A stretch of 64,000 nucleotides of DNA from RPRB01 sp035519675 (GCA_035519675.1 DATIWB010000033.1:51663-115662), one strand, 5' to 3'; shown: positions 26,003 to 35,877, numbered from the stretch's first letter. Made by a program: numbers and translations. Notes: generated by a model from the letters alone, not told the origin.

Positions 26003-27018
26003 CGAGGGTTCTCCTGCGTCACCAATTCCTCCTGGTCAGGTCCGTACGGCGTCTCGAGCGCCTGGGCCTCGAAGCCCATCTCGCGGAGCCGCTGGGCGAG
26101 CGGCACCGCGTACCCGTGCGTCACCAGCACCCGGCGGGCGCCGGTCTCCCGGATGGTGTCGAGCAGCGCAGGCCAGTCGGCGTGGTCGGAGAGGGCGAAG
26201 CCACGGTCCACGCTCCGGCGCCGCCGTTCACCGCGGACCCGCATGAAGCCGCTCACCAGCGCGACCGCCGCGTCGCCGAAGCGCCGCATCCACGGCGTGC
26301 CCCGGGCGGTGATGGGCGCGAGCACCAGCTCGCCGGCGAAGTCCTTCCCCTTCGCGGTGTCCGCCACCCGTTCCAGGGGGAGCAGTCGCACCCCGGCCTC
26401 ACGGTAGACGTCGCACATCCCGGCGATGGCCCCATGGGCGAAGACCCGGCGGTCGGTGCGGAGCCCGAGCTCGCCCAGGAGCCGCTGCGACTTGCCGAGC
26501 ACGTGGCAGAACACCAGCGAGGCTCGCCCCGCCTCGCGGTTCGCCTCCCACCAGCGGAGCAGGTCCTCGATGACCGAGTCGGTCGGCTCCCAGCGGAAGA
26601 CCGGCAGCCCGAAGGTGGCCTCGGTGAGGAAGACGTCGGCCCGCAGCGGCTCGAAGGGGGCGCAGGTCGGATCAGCCGCGCGCTTGTAGTCGCCGCTGAC
26701 CACCCAGACCTGACCATCCGCCTCGATGCGGAGCTGCGCCGAGCCGAGCACGTGCCCGGCGGGATGGAACGAGAGCTGGACGTCACCCATGCCGTGCCGC
26801 TCGCCGTACTGCCACGCCTCGATGGCGGTTCCAGGGAGACGGTGACGGACGATGGGAAGTCCTGGCGCGGCGCAGAGGTAGGCCGCGCTCCCTTCCCGGG
26901 CGTGGTCGGCGTGGGCGTGGGTGAGCACCGCCCGGGGCACGGGCTGCCAGGGGTCGACGTGGAAGCCGCCGCGCGCGCAGTACAGCCCCTGCGGGGTCAT
27001 GGTGAGGAGCTCGGCCAT
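25999..27018 (-). CDS. Ligase-associated MBL-fold DNA exonuclease
   Basis: A 339-aa metallo-beta-lactamase-fold nuclease of the beta-CASP/SNM1-like group. The metal motif HAHADH is at residues 34-39. Further ligand motifs are HPAGHVLGS and VVSGDYKR, with FALSDHADW and VLVTHGYA in the C-terminal part. This is the exonuclease typically partnered with the ligase encoded 2.3 kb downstream, and it is thought to trim DNA ends in a bacterial repair pathway. The ATG at 27018 opens the conserved N-terminus (LLTMTPQGLYC). It lies 19 bp after the glycosyltransferase gene and overlaps the acylase start by 4 bp. Confidence 0.92.
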   Translation of the reverse strand: MAELLTMTPQGLYCARGGFHVDPWQPVPRAVLTHAHADHAREGSAAYLCAAPGLPIVRHRLPGTAIEAWQYGERHGMGDVQLSFHPAGHVLGSAQLRIEADGQVWVVSGDYKRAADPTCAPFEPLRADVFLTEATFGLPVFRWEPTDSVIEDLLRWWEANREAGRASLVFCHVLGKSQRLLGELGLRTDRRVFAHGAIAGMCDVYREAGVRLLPLERVADTAKGKDFAGELVLAPITARGTPWMRRFGDAAVALVSGFMRVRGERRRRSVDRGFALSDHADWPALLDTIRETGARRVLVTHGYAVPLAQRLREMGFEAQALETPYGPDQEELVTQENPR

Positions 27019-27037
27019 TGCCAGGGACCGATGCGTT

Positions 27038-28177
27038 CTAGCCAGGTGGGGCGGCGGGACGCACGGGTCCTGCTGGGCGTGGCGCCGAGAACTCGACGAC
27101 CACCAGCAGCAGCCCGAGCAGGCCCCAGGGGCGGAAGGCCAGGAGGTGCTCGGTGGTGGTCCGGCCGAGGACCCCCGAGGTGAGCAGGCTGGCCACCACC
27201 ACGCCGGCGAGGACGGCTCGGCAGAGCACATCGCCCGCCCGCGAGGCCGCGACCAGCCGACGCACCGCGGGCAAGGCGAGGACGAAGTTGGCACGCCAGG
27301 CGAGCGGCGAGACCATCGCCACCGCCAGGGTGGTCATCCGGAAGGTGGCCCCGGCGTCGTCGCGCACCACCAGCACCAGCGCGGCGAGGAACAGCGTCGC
27401 CGAGAGCTGGGCCAGCCAGAGGGCGTCGGGGTCGGGGCGCGTGCCGAGCCAGCCCGCGACGTCGAGGATGAGGGTGGGGAGCCCCTGCGGATTCGGCCCG
27501 GTCACCCACGCCACCGTGCTCCGCTCCACCAGACCACGCCACGCGGAGACCTCGGCCGTGAACGCCGAGGGGCCCACCCGGGCGGCGGCCAGTGCGCAGA
27601 CGAGCAGCACCACCCCTGCACCGGCGGCGATTGCCCGCCACCGGCGGCGGGCCAGGAAGAACAGCCCGGCGAACACCGCCGGGGGCTTGGTGAGCACCGC
27701 GAGCCCCAGCGCCACCCCTCCGCGGGCGCGGGTCCCGGCCGCCGCCGCGAGCACCACCAGGCCGAGCAGCCAGAGGTCCACCTGCCCGTAGAAGAGGACG
27801 GTGGCGATCGGCCCGGCCAGCGCCAGCGCCGCCCAGCTCCCGTCGGCCTCGCCCGGGCCCGGGTCCACCCGCGGGAGCCGCCGGAGCGCCGCGAGGAGGA
27901 GGGCCACCGAGCCCAGGTTCCAGAGCACCGCGCCCACCGACCGGGGGAGGAGCGCGAGCGGGGCGAGGAGCACCGCCACCGGTGGGGCATACTTGAAGGG
28001 CATGGGCCCGTCCTCGGCCCGGTACAGCGACGTCCCGGCGAGCCAGCGGGCGCCGGCGGTGCGGAAGACGGTGAAGTCGATGCACCGCCGCGGGTTGAGG
28101 GCGAACGCGAGCCCGAGGCCGAGGAACAGCAGGCCCACCGCCCAGCGGAGCCGTTCGCTCCTCGCCGCGGCGCTCAC
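27038..28177 (-). CDS. GT87-family (DUF2029) membrane glycosyltransferase
   Basis: Polytopic membrane protein of 379 aa with about ten hydrophobic segments. Near the N-terminus it has the family pattern CIDFTVFRTAGARWLAG, in which the Asp of the first periplasmic loop is the presumed catalytic base of GT-C polyprenyl-phosphate mannosyl/glycosyltransferases, and FKYAPPVAVLLAP. GTKPPA-like LTKPPAVFAGLFFLA is also typical. The GTG at 28177 is chosen because the upstream in-frame extension is low-complexity and would cross into the divergent promoter region. Substrate unknown. It leads the cluster that continues with the exonuclease, acylase and ligase. Confidence 0.83.
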   Translation of the reverse strand: MSAAARSERLRWAVGLLFLGLGLAFALNPRRCIDFTVFRTAGARWLAGTSLYRAEDGPMPFKYAPPVAVLLAPLALLPRSVGAVLWNLGSVALLLAALRRLPRVDPGPGEADGSWAALALAGPIATVLFYGQVDLWLLGLVVLAAAAGTRARGGVALGLAVLTKPPAVFAGLFFLARRRWRAIAAGAGVVLLVCALAAARVGPSAFTAEVSAWRGLVERSTVAWVTGPNPQGLPTLILDVAGWLGTRPDPDALWLAQLSATLFLAALVLVVRDDAGATFRMTTLAVAMVSPLAWRANFVLALPAVRRLVAASRAGDVLCRAVLAGVVVASLLTSGVLGRTTTEHLLAFRPWGLLGLLLVVVEFSAPRPAGPVRPAAPPG

Positions 28178-28293
28178 CGGTGTCTCGCGCGACCGCCGGG
28201 GTTGGCCTGGCTTCCCACCGTCCGCTTGGTATCGCGGATCGCCGCCTCCGACCACGGAGATCCGCCGGGTCGCGTGCTAGCGTGCGTGGCACC

Positions 28294-28758
28294 GTGATCT
28301 GGTGGATGTGGCTCGTGGCTGGCGTGGGTCTGCTCATCTTCGAGCTGGTGACGCCCGGCGGCTTCTTCGCGATCTTCTTCGGGGTCGCGGCGCTCCTGGT
28401 GGGGCTGCTGACCGTGCTGCACCTCTCCGGCCCCGAGTGGCTACAGTGGCTGCTGTTCAGCATCCTGTCGGTCGGGGGGGTCTTCCTTCTCCGCCGGCCA
28501 GTGATGCAGCGCCTCGGCATCGGACCGCCGTCGCTCCCCGGGGAGGAGATGAAGGGCGAGTGGGCGGTGGTCACCGAGGAGGTCCGCCCCGGGGCGGTGG
28601 GGAAGGTCGAGCTCCGGGGCAGCTCGTGGAATGCGCAGGCCAACCGGACCGTGCGGGTGGGCGAGCGGGTCCCGGTGGACCGGATCGAGGGATTGACGGT
28701 GTGGCTCGGCGGAACCGAGGGCCGCGGCGGATGGACGCCCGGCGGAGGAAACACATGA
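28294..28758 (+). CDS. nfeD: NfeD-like membrane protein
   Basis: A 154-aa short NfeD protein. Three membrane helices (about residues 3-70, including the ELVTPGGFFAIFFG motif) precede a C-terminal OB-fold domain with GEWAVVTEEV, GKVELRGSSW and the terminal VPVDRIEGLTVWL, the family signature. NfeD proteins of this size partner with SPFH/stomatin proteins in membrane microdomains, and the partner gene overlaps its stop by 4 bp. GTG at 28294 is used. A second in-frame GTG at 28282 is possible. Confidence 0.9.
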   Translation: MIWWMWLVAGVGLLIFELVTPGGFFAIFFGVAALLVGLLTVLHLSGPEWLQWLLFSILSVGGVFLLRRPVMQRLGIGPPSLPGEEMKGEWAVVTEEVRPGAVGKVELRGSSWNAQANRTVRVGERVPVDRIEGLTVWLGGTEGRGGWTPGGGNT

Positions 28759-29714
28759 CCGAAGCGCTGCTCTTCCTGGGTGTTCTCCTGGCGATCCTGG
28801 TCGCGGTCGTCCTCTTCAAGACCGCGGTGGTGGTTCCCCAGCAGAACGCCTACGTCATCGAGCGCCTGGGCCGCTTCAGCGGCGTGGCCGAGGCCGGGTT
28901 CCACTTCCTGGTGCCGTTCTTCGACGCCATCCGCTACCGCCACACCTTGAAGGAGCAGGCGATCGACATCCCCGAGCAGATCTGCATCACCAAGGACAAC
29001 GTGCAGGTGGGGGTGGACGGAATCCTCTACATGAAGGTGATGGACCCCCGCCGGGCCTCCTACGGCATCACCAACTACGTCTTCGCCATCACCCAGCTGG
29101 CGCAGACCACGCTCCGCAGCGAGGTGGGGAAGATCGATCTCGACAAGACCTTCGAGGAGCGCACCCATATCAACGGGCAGGTGGTGAGCGAAGTCGACAA
29201 GGCCTCGGAGGCGTGGGGAGTGAAGGTCCTCCGCTACGAGATCAAGAACATCACCCCGCCTCGCGACATCATCGCCGCGATGGAGAAGCAGATGCGCGCC
29301 GAGCGGGAGAAGCGCGCCACCGTGCTCCAGTCCGAGGGTGAGCGCGACGCGGCGATCAACTCCGCCGAGGGACAGAAGCAGCAGGTCATCAAGCAGTCCG
29401 AGGCCAAGAAGCAGCAGCAGATCAACGAGGCCGAGGGCCAGGCCTCGGCGATCCTCGCCGTGGCCCGGGCGACCGCCGAGGGCATCCGGGCGGTGGCCGA
29501 GTCCATCAACTCCAGCGGGGGCTTCGAGGCGGTGCAGCTGCGGGTCGCCGAGCAGTACATCAACGAGTTCGGCAAGCTCGCCAAGTCGGCCAACACCCTG
29601 GTGGTCCCCTCGAACCTCAGCGACGTGGGGGCGATGATCGGCCTGGCGATGAGCGCCATCCGGCCCAAGGTGGAGTCCTCCCCGGCGAAGGGTCCGCTCG
29701 CGCCGCCGCGCTGA
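28755..29714 (+). CDS. SPFH/stomatin (band 7) protein
   Basis: A 319-aa slipin/paraslipin-type protein. It has an N-terminal membrane helix (residues 4-22), an SPFH domain (about 25-190; VVVPQQNAYVIERLGRF, DNVQVGVDGILYMKV), then a long charged coiled coil rich in Glu/Lys/Gln (about 190-250) and the conserved tail AEQYINEFGKLAKSANT. It forms large oligomeric scaffolds in the inner membrane. A strong ribosome-binding site (GGAGGA) precedes the ATG, which overlaps the nfeD stop. The nfeD-stomatin pair is a widespread conserved operon linked to membrane quality control. Confidence 0.95.
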   Translation: MTEALLFLGVLLAILVAVVLFKTAVVVPQQNAYVIERLGRFSGVAEAGFHFLVPFFDAIRYRHTLKEQAIDIPEQICITKDNVQVGVDGILYMKVMDPRRASYGITNYVFAITQLAQTTLRSEVGKIDLDKTFEERTHINGQVVSEVDKASEAWGVKVLRYEIKNITPPRDIIAAMEKQMRAEREKRATVLQSEGERDAAINSAEGQKQQVIKQSEAKKQQQINEAEGQASAILAVARATAEGIRAVAESINSSGGFEAVQLRVAEQYINEFGKLAKSANTLVVPSNLSDVGAMIGLAMSAIRPKVESSPAKGPLAPPR

Positions 29715-29723
29715 GCGCTCAGC
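29710..29723. repeat. 14-bp perfect palindrome across two convergent stop codons
   Basis: GCTGAGCGCTCAGC reads the same on both strands. It contains the TGA of the stomatin gene and, on the other strand, the TGA of the DUF2007 gene, which lie only 4 bp apart. It is long enough for a short hairpin but has no T-run. It is probably a by-product of the facing stop codons, possibly used as a weak two-way terminator. Confidence 0.3.
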
Positions 29724-30066
29724 CGCAGCGCGCGGCGAGGGCGAGCAGGGCGGCCACCAGCGATGGGCCGCCGAGGACGAGCAGCGCCGCCCAGGCGAGC
29801 CGGCGTCTGCGGCGCCCATGGAGCGGATCTGGAATGTCCGCGTCCTCGGGCACCGGAGTCGGTGCGGGACGGAGCAGGCGGAGCGCCGCTCCCTCTTGCC
29901 CTTCCGGAACGAGCAGCCGCACCTCGACGTAGGGGCCGAGCATCCCGAGCAATGACCGGTGGTGCTCGCCCTGGATGACGCAGGGCACGCCGTGTGCGTC
30001 GAGCACGCCCTTGTAGGTGGCGGCCTCCTCGACCGAGCCGCAGCTCAGCAGGGGGACCAGGCTCAC
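29719..30066 (-). CDS. DUF2007 domain protein with C-terminal membrane helix
   Basis: A 115-aa protein. The N-terminal 70 residues match the DUF2007 pattern: LVPLLSCGSVEEAATYKGVLDAHGVP then VEVRLLVPEGQEGAALRLL. This is a small ferredoxin-like fold proposed to bind a ligand or partner in signalling. A basic linker (GRRRRRLAW) and one C-terminal helix (about residues 90-110) follow. GTG at 30066 is preferred because GGAG lies 6 nt upstream; in-frame GTG at 30081 and longer forms are possible. Function unknown. It is convergent with the stomatin gene. Confidence 0.7.
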   Translation of the reverse strand: MSLVPLLSCGSVEEAATYKGVLDAHGVPCVIQGEHHRSLLGMLGPYVEVRLLVPEGQEGAALRLLRPAPTPVPEDADIPDPLHGRRRRRLAWAALLVLGGPSLVAALLALAARCG

Positions 30067-30197
30067 CTCGCGCTCCGGCACGCCACGGCGGTCCCGCCCG
30101 GGGCAGGCTGCTCGACTCTGTCCACCAGGGGCGCCGTCTATCACGCCCCGGCGTTCTGGCTGACGCCGCTCGTGGAGCGGTGTAAGCGGGGCGGTCC

Positions 30198-31865
30198 ATG
30201 CGCGCCCCCCTCGTCCTCCCCTGTCTGCTCAGCGCCTCGCTCTGCATCGCCGCCCCCCTCCCGGGCCGGTCCCAGCTCCGGGCCTCGCTCGACCAGTTCG
30301 TCCCCACGCCGATCGCGGTGGAGACCTCCCGGATGCCGGAGTCGGAGCGCCGGGCGCTGGGGCGACTGGTGCAGGCCGCGCGCCTGATGGATCCGCTCTT
30401 CCTCCGGCAGGTGTGGGCAGGAAACGAGGCGCTGCTGGTGCGTCTGGCCGGTGACCCCACCCCTCTCGGGCAGGCGCGGCTGAGCTTCTTCCTCCTGAAC
30501 TCCGGCCCCTGGGATCGGCTGGCGCACGACGCCCCGTTCCTTCCCGGCGTCCCGGCGAAGCCAGCCTCGGCGAACTTCTACCCGGCGGACGCGACGAAGG
30601 AGGAAGTGTCGCGCTGGACGTCGACGCTCACTGCCGAGGAGCGGGCTCGGGCCGGCGGCTTCTTCACCACCATCCGGCGGCTTCCGGGCGGCGGGCTCAC
30701 CGTGGTTCCCTACAGCCTCGAGTACCAGGGTGAGCTCGCCCGGGCCGCCGCTCTGCTGAGAGAGGCCGCGGCGGCCACCAGCCAGCCGTCGCTGCGGAGC
30801 TTCCTCGAGAAGCGTGCCGGGGCCCTGCTCAGCAACGACTACGTCGACTCCGATCTGGCCTGGATGCAGCTGGAGGCGACCATCGATCCCACCTTCGGCC
30901 CCTACGAGACGTACGAGGACGAGTGGTTCGGCCAGAAGGCGGCCTTCGAGGCGTACATCACCGTGGTCGACGCCGCCGAGACCGAGAAGCTGAAGCGGTT
31001 CTCCGGGCAGCTCCAGGCACTGGAGAACGCGCTGCCGATGGACGACCGGTACAAGAACCCGAAGATCGGCGCCCTGGCGCCGATCCGGGTGGTCAACAGC
31101 GTGTTCGCCTCGGGTCACGCCCACCACGGCGTGCAGACCGCGGCCTACAACCTCCCCAACGACGAGCGCACCGTCGCCGCGCACGGCAGCAAGCGGATCA
31201 TGCTGAAGAACATCGACCAGGCGAAGTTCGACCGCACCCTGCTGCCCATCGCCAGGGTGGCCATCGCTCCCGCGCTGCTGAAGTCGGTGGAGTTCGACCC
31301 GTTCTTCACCCAGATCCTGATGCACGAGCTGATGCACGGCATCGGTCCCCAGCGGATCACGGTCGGCGCCCGGGAGACCACCCCGCGGGCCGAGCTTCAG
31401 GAGACCTACGGTCCTCTCGAGGAGTGCAAGGCCGACGTGGTGGGCATCTGGGCGATGCAGCGGCTGATCGATCAGGGGCAGCTCCCGGCAGAGATGGGAC
31501 GCGGGCTCGGGCCGACGGTCCTGGCCGGCATGTTCAGGTCGATCCGCTTCGGGCTCAACGAGGCGCACGGAAAGGGCACCGCGGTGCAGCTGAACTGGCT
31601 GCTCGACGCCGGGGCGTACAAGGTCGCGCCCGACGGACGCTTCACCCTGGTCCCGGAGAAGGTGGGCCCGGCGTTCGAGTCGCTGGCCCGCGAGCTCCTC
31701 ACCATCGAGGCCACCGGCGACAGGGCGCGGGCGAAGGCGCTCCTCGACCGGCTGGTGGTGAATCGCCCCGAGACCGAGCGGGTCCTGTCCCGGCTGGGGA
31801 AGGTCCCGGTGGACATCGCCCCCCGGTACGTCACCGCCGAGGCGCTCGAGGCCGAGTTTCCCTGA
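30198..31865 (+). CDS. M49-like zinc metallopeptidase, exported
   Basis: A 555-aa protein with a signal peptide (about residues 1-24) and features of the dipeptidyl-peptidase III (M49) superfamily. The zinc motif is HELMH at 376-380 followed by GIGP, and EECKAD lies at 408-413, the second zinc-ligand motif of the family. Classical DPP III enzymes have the six-residue HELLGH with an inserted Gly. This protein belongs to the shorter bacterial branch with HExxHGxGP. It probably cleaves dipeptides or processes peptides in the periplasm. The gene stands alone between convergent neighbours. Confidence 0.8.
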   Translation: MRAPLVLPCLLSASLCIAAPLPGRSQLRASLDQFVPTPIAVETSRMPESERRALGRLVQAARLMDPLFLRQVWAGNEALLVRLAGDPTPLGQARLSFFLLNSGPWDRLAHDAPFLPGVPAKPASANFYPADATKEEVSRWTSTLTAEERARAGGFFTTIRRLPGGGLTVVPYSLEYQGELARAAALLREAAAATSQPSLRSFLEKRAGALLSNDYVDSDLAWMQLEATIDPTFGPYETYEDEWFGQKAAFEAYITVVDAAETEKLKRFSGQLQALENALPMDDRYKNPKIGALAPIRVVNSVFASGHAHHGVQTAAYNLPNDERTVAAHGSKRIMLKNIDQAKFDRTLLPIARVAIAPALLKSVEFDPFFTQILMHELMHGIGPQRITVGARETTPRAELQETYGPLEECKADVVGIWAMQRLIDQGQLPAEMGRGLGPTVLAGMFRSIRFGLNEAHGKGTAVQLNWLLDAGAYKVAPDGRFTLVPEKVGPAFESLARELLTIEATGDRARAKALLDRLVVNRPETERVLSRLGKVPVDIAPRYVTAEALEAEFP

Positions 31866-31886
31866 GGTCCCGCCGAGGGATTCGCC

Positions 31887-33641
31887 TCACTGCCCGACGA
31901 CGGTCATCACCCCTCCGTTCATCGAGTAGACCCGGCCCTTCGAGTCCACGGCGATGGGCGTGTACGCCGCTCCGAGCGACTGGAGCAGGAAGCGCTGCTC
32001 GCGGAGTTGCCCACCCTGGCGGATGGAGTAGACGCGCCCGTCCTCGCTGTTCGCGTACACGGTCCCGTCGGGGCCGATGGCGGGGGCGTTGACGCACCAT
32101 TCGAATCCGGCGGGGTGGTCGGAGACGCAGGTCATCCCTCCATCCGGCTCGGTGCTGCAGCTCCGGGTCTCGGTGGCGGTGTACTTCCATTCGGCCTTCA
32201 GATCGCGCGAGAGCTGGGTCATGTCGTAGGGGCCCTCGGCTCCGCTGGCCGAGAAGTAGTGGTTGTCCTTGGTGATGATCGAATACGTGTTGCCGTGGAC
32301 CCAGACCGCGGGGGTGACGTCCCAGCCGAAGTCATAGGTCCCCATCAGCTTCCCGTCCGGGCCCACCTTGACCAGGTGCCCCCGGGCGCCGTTGTAGGCG
32401 GTGAATCCCCCGTACAGGACCGCGCCGTCGGGGAGGGCCACCGGCACCGAGGAGCCCTGGTCGCTCACCTGGACGCTGGGCCGGAGCCCGGTGGATGGAT
32501 CCACCCCGGTCGGCGCGCCCGACCGGCAGCTCGTGGCGAGGACGCCGCAACCGTCGTTCATCAGCTCTCGCATCCGGAATGTCCACCGGGGCGTCAGGTC
32601 CGGGTTCAGCGCCACCAGCGATGAGTCGTTCGGGGCGTAGTGCGCCCGGCTCACCACGAAGACGACGCCGCCGGGGCCGATGGCGGGGCCGGCATTGAAC
32701 CCCGGGCGCTGCGAGCCACAGGGCCCGGTGGGGACGGGGACGGTCGCCGGGTAGGGGCCAGGGATGTTCCCGGCGCGGAAGGAATACGGGCACTGGGCCG
32801 AGGCCACCGGCGCGCCGTTCACGATGCTCTGGTACAGCACCGTGGTCGGTGCTCCCGCAGGCGGCACGCGCACCAGGTAGCCGCGCGCATCGCCGGACTC
32901 CGGCATCAGCGCGTCGAGCTCGATGACGTTGTAGAGCAGAGTGCCGTCGGCATCGACGACGAGTGGCCCGGTGACGTAGCGGTTGGGGTTGCTGTCGGTG
33001 AACGGGTTCACGGCCCGGAGGACGACGAGCTGCCGATCCAGGCGGAGCACCGTCCCCGAGCCGGCGGGCACCCAGACCACCTGGTCGTGGACCGCGGGCT
33101 GGAACACGGGTTCCCATCCGGCCACCACCGACGCCGGCGGCGGCTTCCAGCTGCTGCCGAAGCTCTGCTTGGGCACCAGGGCACCGGACTCCCAGGCCAG
33201 ATGCTTCACCGTCCAGACCTGTTGGTCCCAGGCGTCGAACCCGCACGGATCCGGGTTGCCCAGGTTTCCCGGAGGGCTGCAGCTCACGTACACGCCGGAC
33301 TTCACCGCCATGTAGAGGTCGTCCCCGACCACCAGCGGCGAGGCGTAGTGGACGAACAGGCCGTCGCGGCCGAAGAGCCCCGCGGCCTCCTCGACTTCCT
33401 GTGGCACGAAGGGATCGAAGGTGACGGTCGCCAGCGCGGTCCCGAATCCCTGTGCCGCGACGCACGCCTGTCCGGTGTGCGCCCAGTTCTGTCCCCATTG
33501 CGGCCAGTCGCAGCCGGCGTCTGCCCGCAGTGGATCGGAGAGGAACGGGAGCGGCTGGCCGGCGTCGTTGTCGCCCGGACCGTCCGAGCAGGCGGGCATG
33601 GTGAGCGCGATCAGCGCGGCGACGGTGAGGAGGGTCTTCAT
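31887..33641 (-). CDS. PQQ-like beta-propeller lipoprotein
   Basis: A 584-aa exported lipoprotein. The signal peptide ends near Cys18 (TMPACSDG). Repeated blade-like motifs such as ASPLVVGDDLYMAV, GPAIGPGGVVFVVSRAHY, GAVLYGGFTAYNG, APAIGPDGTVYANSEDG and PIAVDSKGRVYSMNGG show a PQQ/WD-type propeller of about seven or eight blades. PQQ-binding residues are not evident, so it is probably a scaffold or binding protein rather than a dehydrogenase. Isolated gene, diverging from msrP. Confidence 0.8.
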   Translation of the reverse strand: MKTLLTVAALIALTMPACSDGPGDNDAGQPLPFLSDPLRADAGCDWPQWGQNWAHTGQACVAAQGFGTALATVTFDPFVPQEVEEAAGLFGRDGLFVHYASPLVVGDDLYMAVKSGVYVSCSPPGNLGNPDPCGFDAWDQQVWTVKHLAWESGALVPKQSFGSSWKPPPASVVAGWEPVFQPAVHDQVVWVPAGSGTVLRLDRQLVVLRAVNPFTDSNPNRYVTGPLVVDADGTLLYNVIELDALMPESGDARGYLVRVPPAGAPTTVLYQSIVNGAPVASAQCPYSFRAGNIPGPYPATVPVPTGPCGSQRPGFNAGPAIGPGGVVFVVSRAHYAPNDSSLVALNPDLTPRWTFRMRELMNDGCGVLATSCRSGAPTGVDPSTGLRPSVQVSDQGSSVPVALPDGAVLYGGFTAYNGARGHLVKVGPDGKLMGTYDFGWDVTPAVWVHGNTYSIITKDNHYFSASGAEGPYDMTQLSRDLKAEWKYTATETRSCSTEPDGGMTCVSDHPAGFEWCVNAPAIGPDGTVYANSEDGRVYSIRQGGQLREQRFLLQSLGAAYTPIAVDSKGRVYSMNGGVMTVVGQ

Positions 33642-33798
33642 GGAGGGAATCCCCCGGAGTTCCCCTCGGCCTCCCGGGGAAGGCACAGTTCCGCCCGGCA
33701 GGGCCCGATCCGTCAAGCGGGAGGCCGGGAGTGGCATCCGGCCTGTCCCGGTTGTAACCCAAGCGGTGCCCTGCGCGTCTCCCGGGGAGGAAGCCCCC

Positions 33799-34788
<990 letters not shown>

Positions 34789-34791
34789 CCG

Positions 34792-35448
34792 ATGGCCTCC
34801 CGTCGCCCGCCACTGCCCTGGTTGAAGCCCGGCGTCTTCGCCGGGGGGCTGATCCCCCTCTGGGTGCTGGGCTGGCGCGCCGCCCACCGGACGCTCGGGG
34901 CCGATGCCATCGCCGTGGCGCTGAACCAGCTCGGCTACCTGGCGCTGGTGTTTCTCGTCTCCTCGCTGGCCTGCACCCCGCTGAAGATCCTCACCGGCTG
35001 GACCTGGCCGATCCGCATCCGGCGCATGCTGGGGCTGTTCGCGGCCTTCTACGCCGCGCTCCACCTCACGACCTACGTGGGCATCGACCAGCAGCTCGAC
35101 TGGCCGGTGCTCTGGGAGGACGTGACGCAGCGGAAGTTCATGATCGTCGGGTTCCTGGCCTTCCTGACGCTCCTGCCGCTCGTCTGGACCAGCACCGACG
35201 CCTCGGTGCGGCGGCTCGGTTTCCAGCGGTGGAAGGCGTTGCACCGGCTGTCCTACGCCGCCGGGGTGCTCGCGGTCGTGCACTTCGTCTGGCGGGTCAA
35301 GTCCGACGTCCGGGTGCCGCTCACCTGGGCGGCCATCCTCGGGGCGCTCTTCCTGGTGCGGATCGCCGACGCGGTCCGGATGCGCCGCCGGAAGCGCGCC
35401 CGGGACGTGGTGACCGCACGCTCGGTGGATCTGGGCACGCCGGGTTGA
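34792..35448 (+). CDS. msrQ: Haem-binding membrane subunit MsrQ
   Basis: A 218-aa six-helix ferric-reductase-like membrane protein that passes electrons from the respiratory chain or flavin to MsrP. Haem-ligating His residues sit in FYAALHLTTYVGIDQ and in KALHRLSYAAGVLAVVHFVW. Family motifs LACTPLKILTG and WPIRIRRMLGL are present. It is translationally adjacent to msrP. Usual length and no anomaly. Confidence 0.96.
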   Translation: MASRRPPLPWLKPGVFAGGLIPLWVLGWRAAHRTLGADAIAVALNQLGYLALVFLVSSLACTPLKILTGWTWPIRIRRMLGLFAAFYAALHLTTYVGIDQQLDWPVLWEDVTQRKFMIVGFLAFLTLLPLVWTSTDASVRRLGFQRWKALHRLSYAAGVLAVVHFVWRVKSDVRVPLTWAAILGALFLVRIADAVRMRRRKRARDVVTARSVDLGTPG

Positions 35449-35498
35449 GCCCCGGGTCCAGGGTTGTGCCACGATCGCCTCCGGCGGAGGTCCGGCCG

Positions 35499-35877
35499 AT
35501 GAGCGACGATCGCGGTGGTTCACTTCTCGACTGGCAGTGGTCGCTCTACCCGGCCGGACACCGATCTCCTGGTGCACGCGCTCACCGTCCCCCTCTTCCA
35601 GATGGGCACCTTGACGCTGTTGACCGCGCCCTTCGTGAGCGGCTGGCTGGCGGCGCTGGGCTTCGGCGCGATGGCGGCAGCGATGGCGATGCAGGGCCGG
35701 ACGCATCGGCTGGAACGCACCGCTCCGGTTCCCTTCCGCGGGCCGGGTGACGTCGTGGCAAGGATCTTCGCCGAGCAGTGGATGACCTTCCCCCGCTACG
35801 TGGCGAGCGGCGAGTTCGGTCGCGCCTGGCGAGCCGCCGCGGCCCCGGGCGTGGGGAGCGGCCGCTCGGAAGGCTGA
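35499..35877 (+). pseudogene. DUF962/Mpo1-like membrane gene, frameshifted
   Basis: The ATG at 35499 has a strong ribosome-binding site (GGCGGAGG, 9 nt upstream) and opens MSDDRGGSLLDWQWSLYPAGHR, which looks like the start of a DUF962-type membrane protein. Near 35560 that frame stops making sense. The continuation, DTDLLVHALTVPLFQMGTL with two helices and QGRTHRLERTAPVPF ... EQWMTFPRYV, lies in the +1 frame and runs to the stop at 35877. The +1 frame alone can begin at a GTG (35515), but its first residues (VHFSTGSGRSTR) look non-native. A missing 8-nt repeat unit (GACACCG-type) would restore the frame. Either a real frameshift or a sequencing error. Family assignment is moderate. Confidence 0.55.

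Noticed and set aside
29710..29723. GCTGAGCGCTCAGC as a regulator binding site
   Set aside because: It sits on the facing stop codons of two convergent genes, where an operator is not expected.
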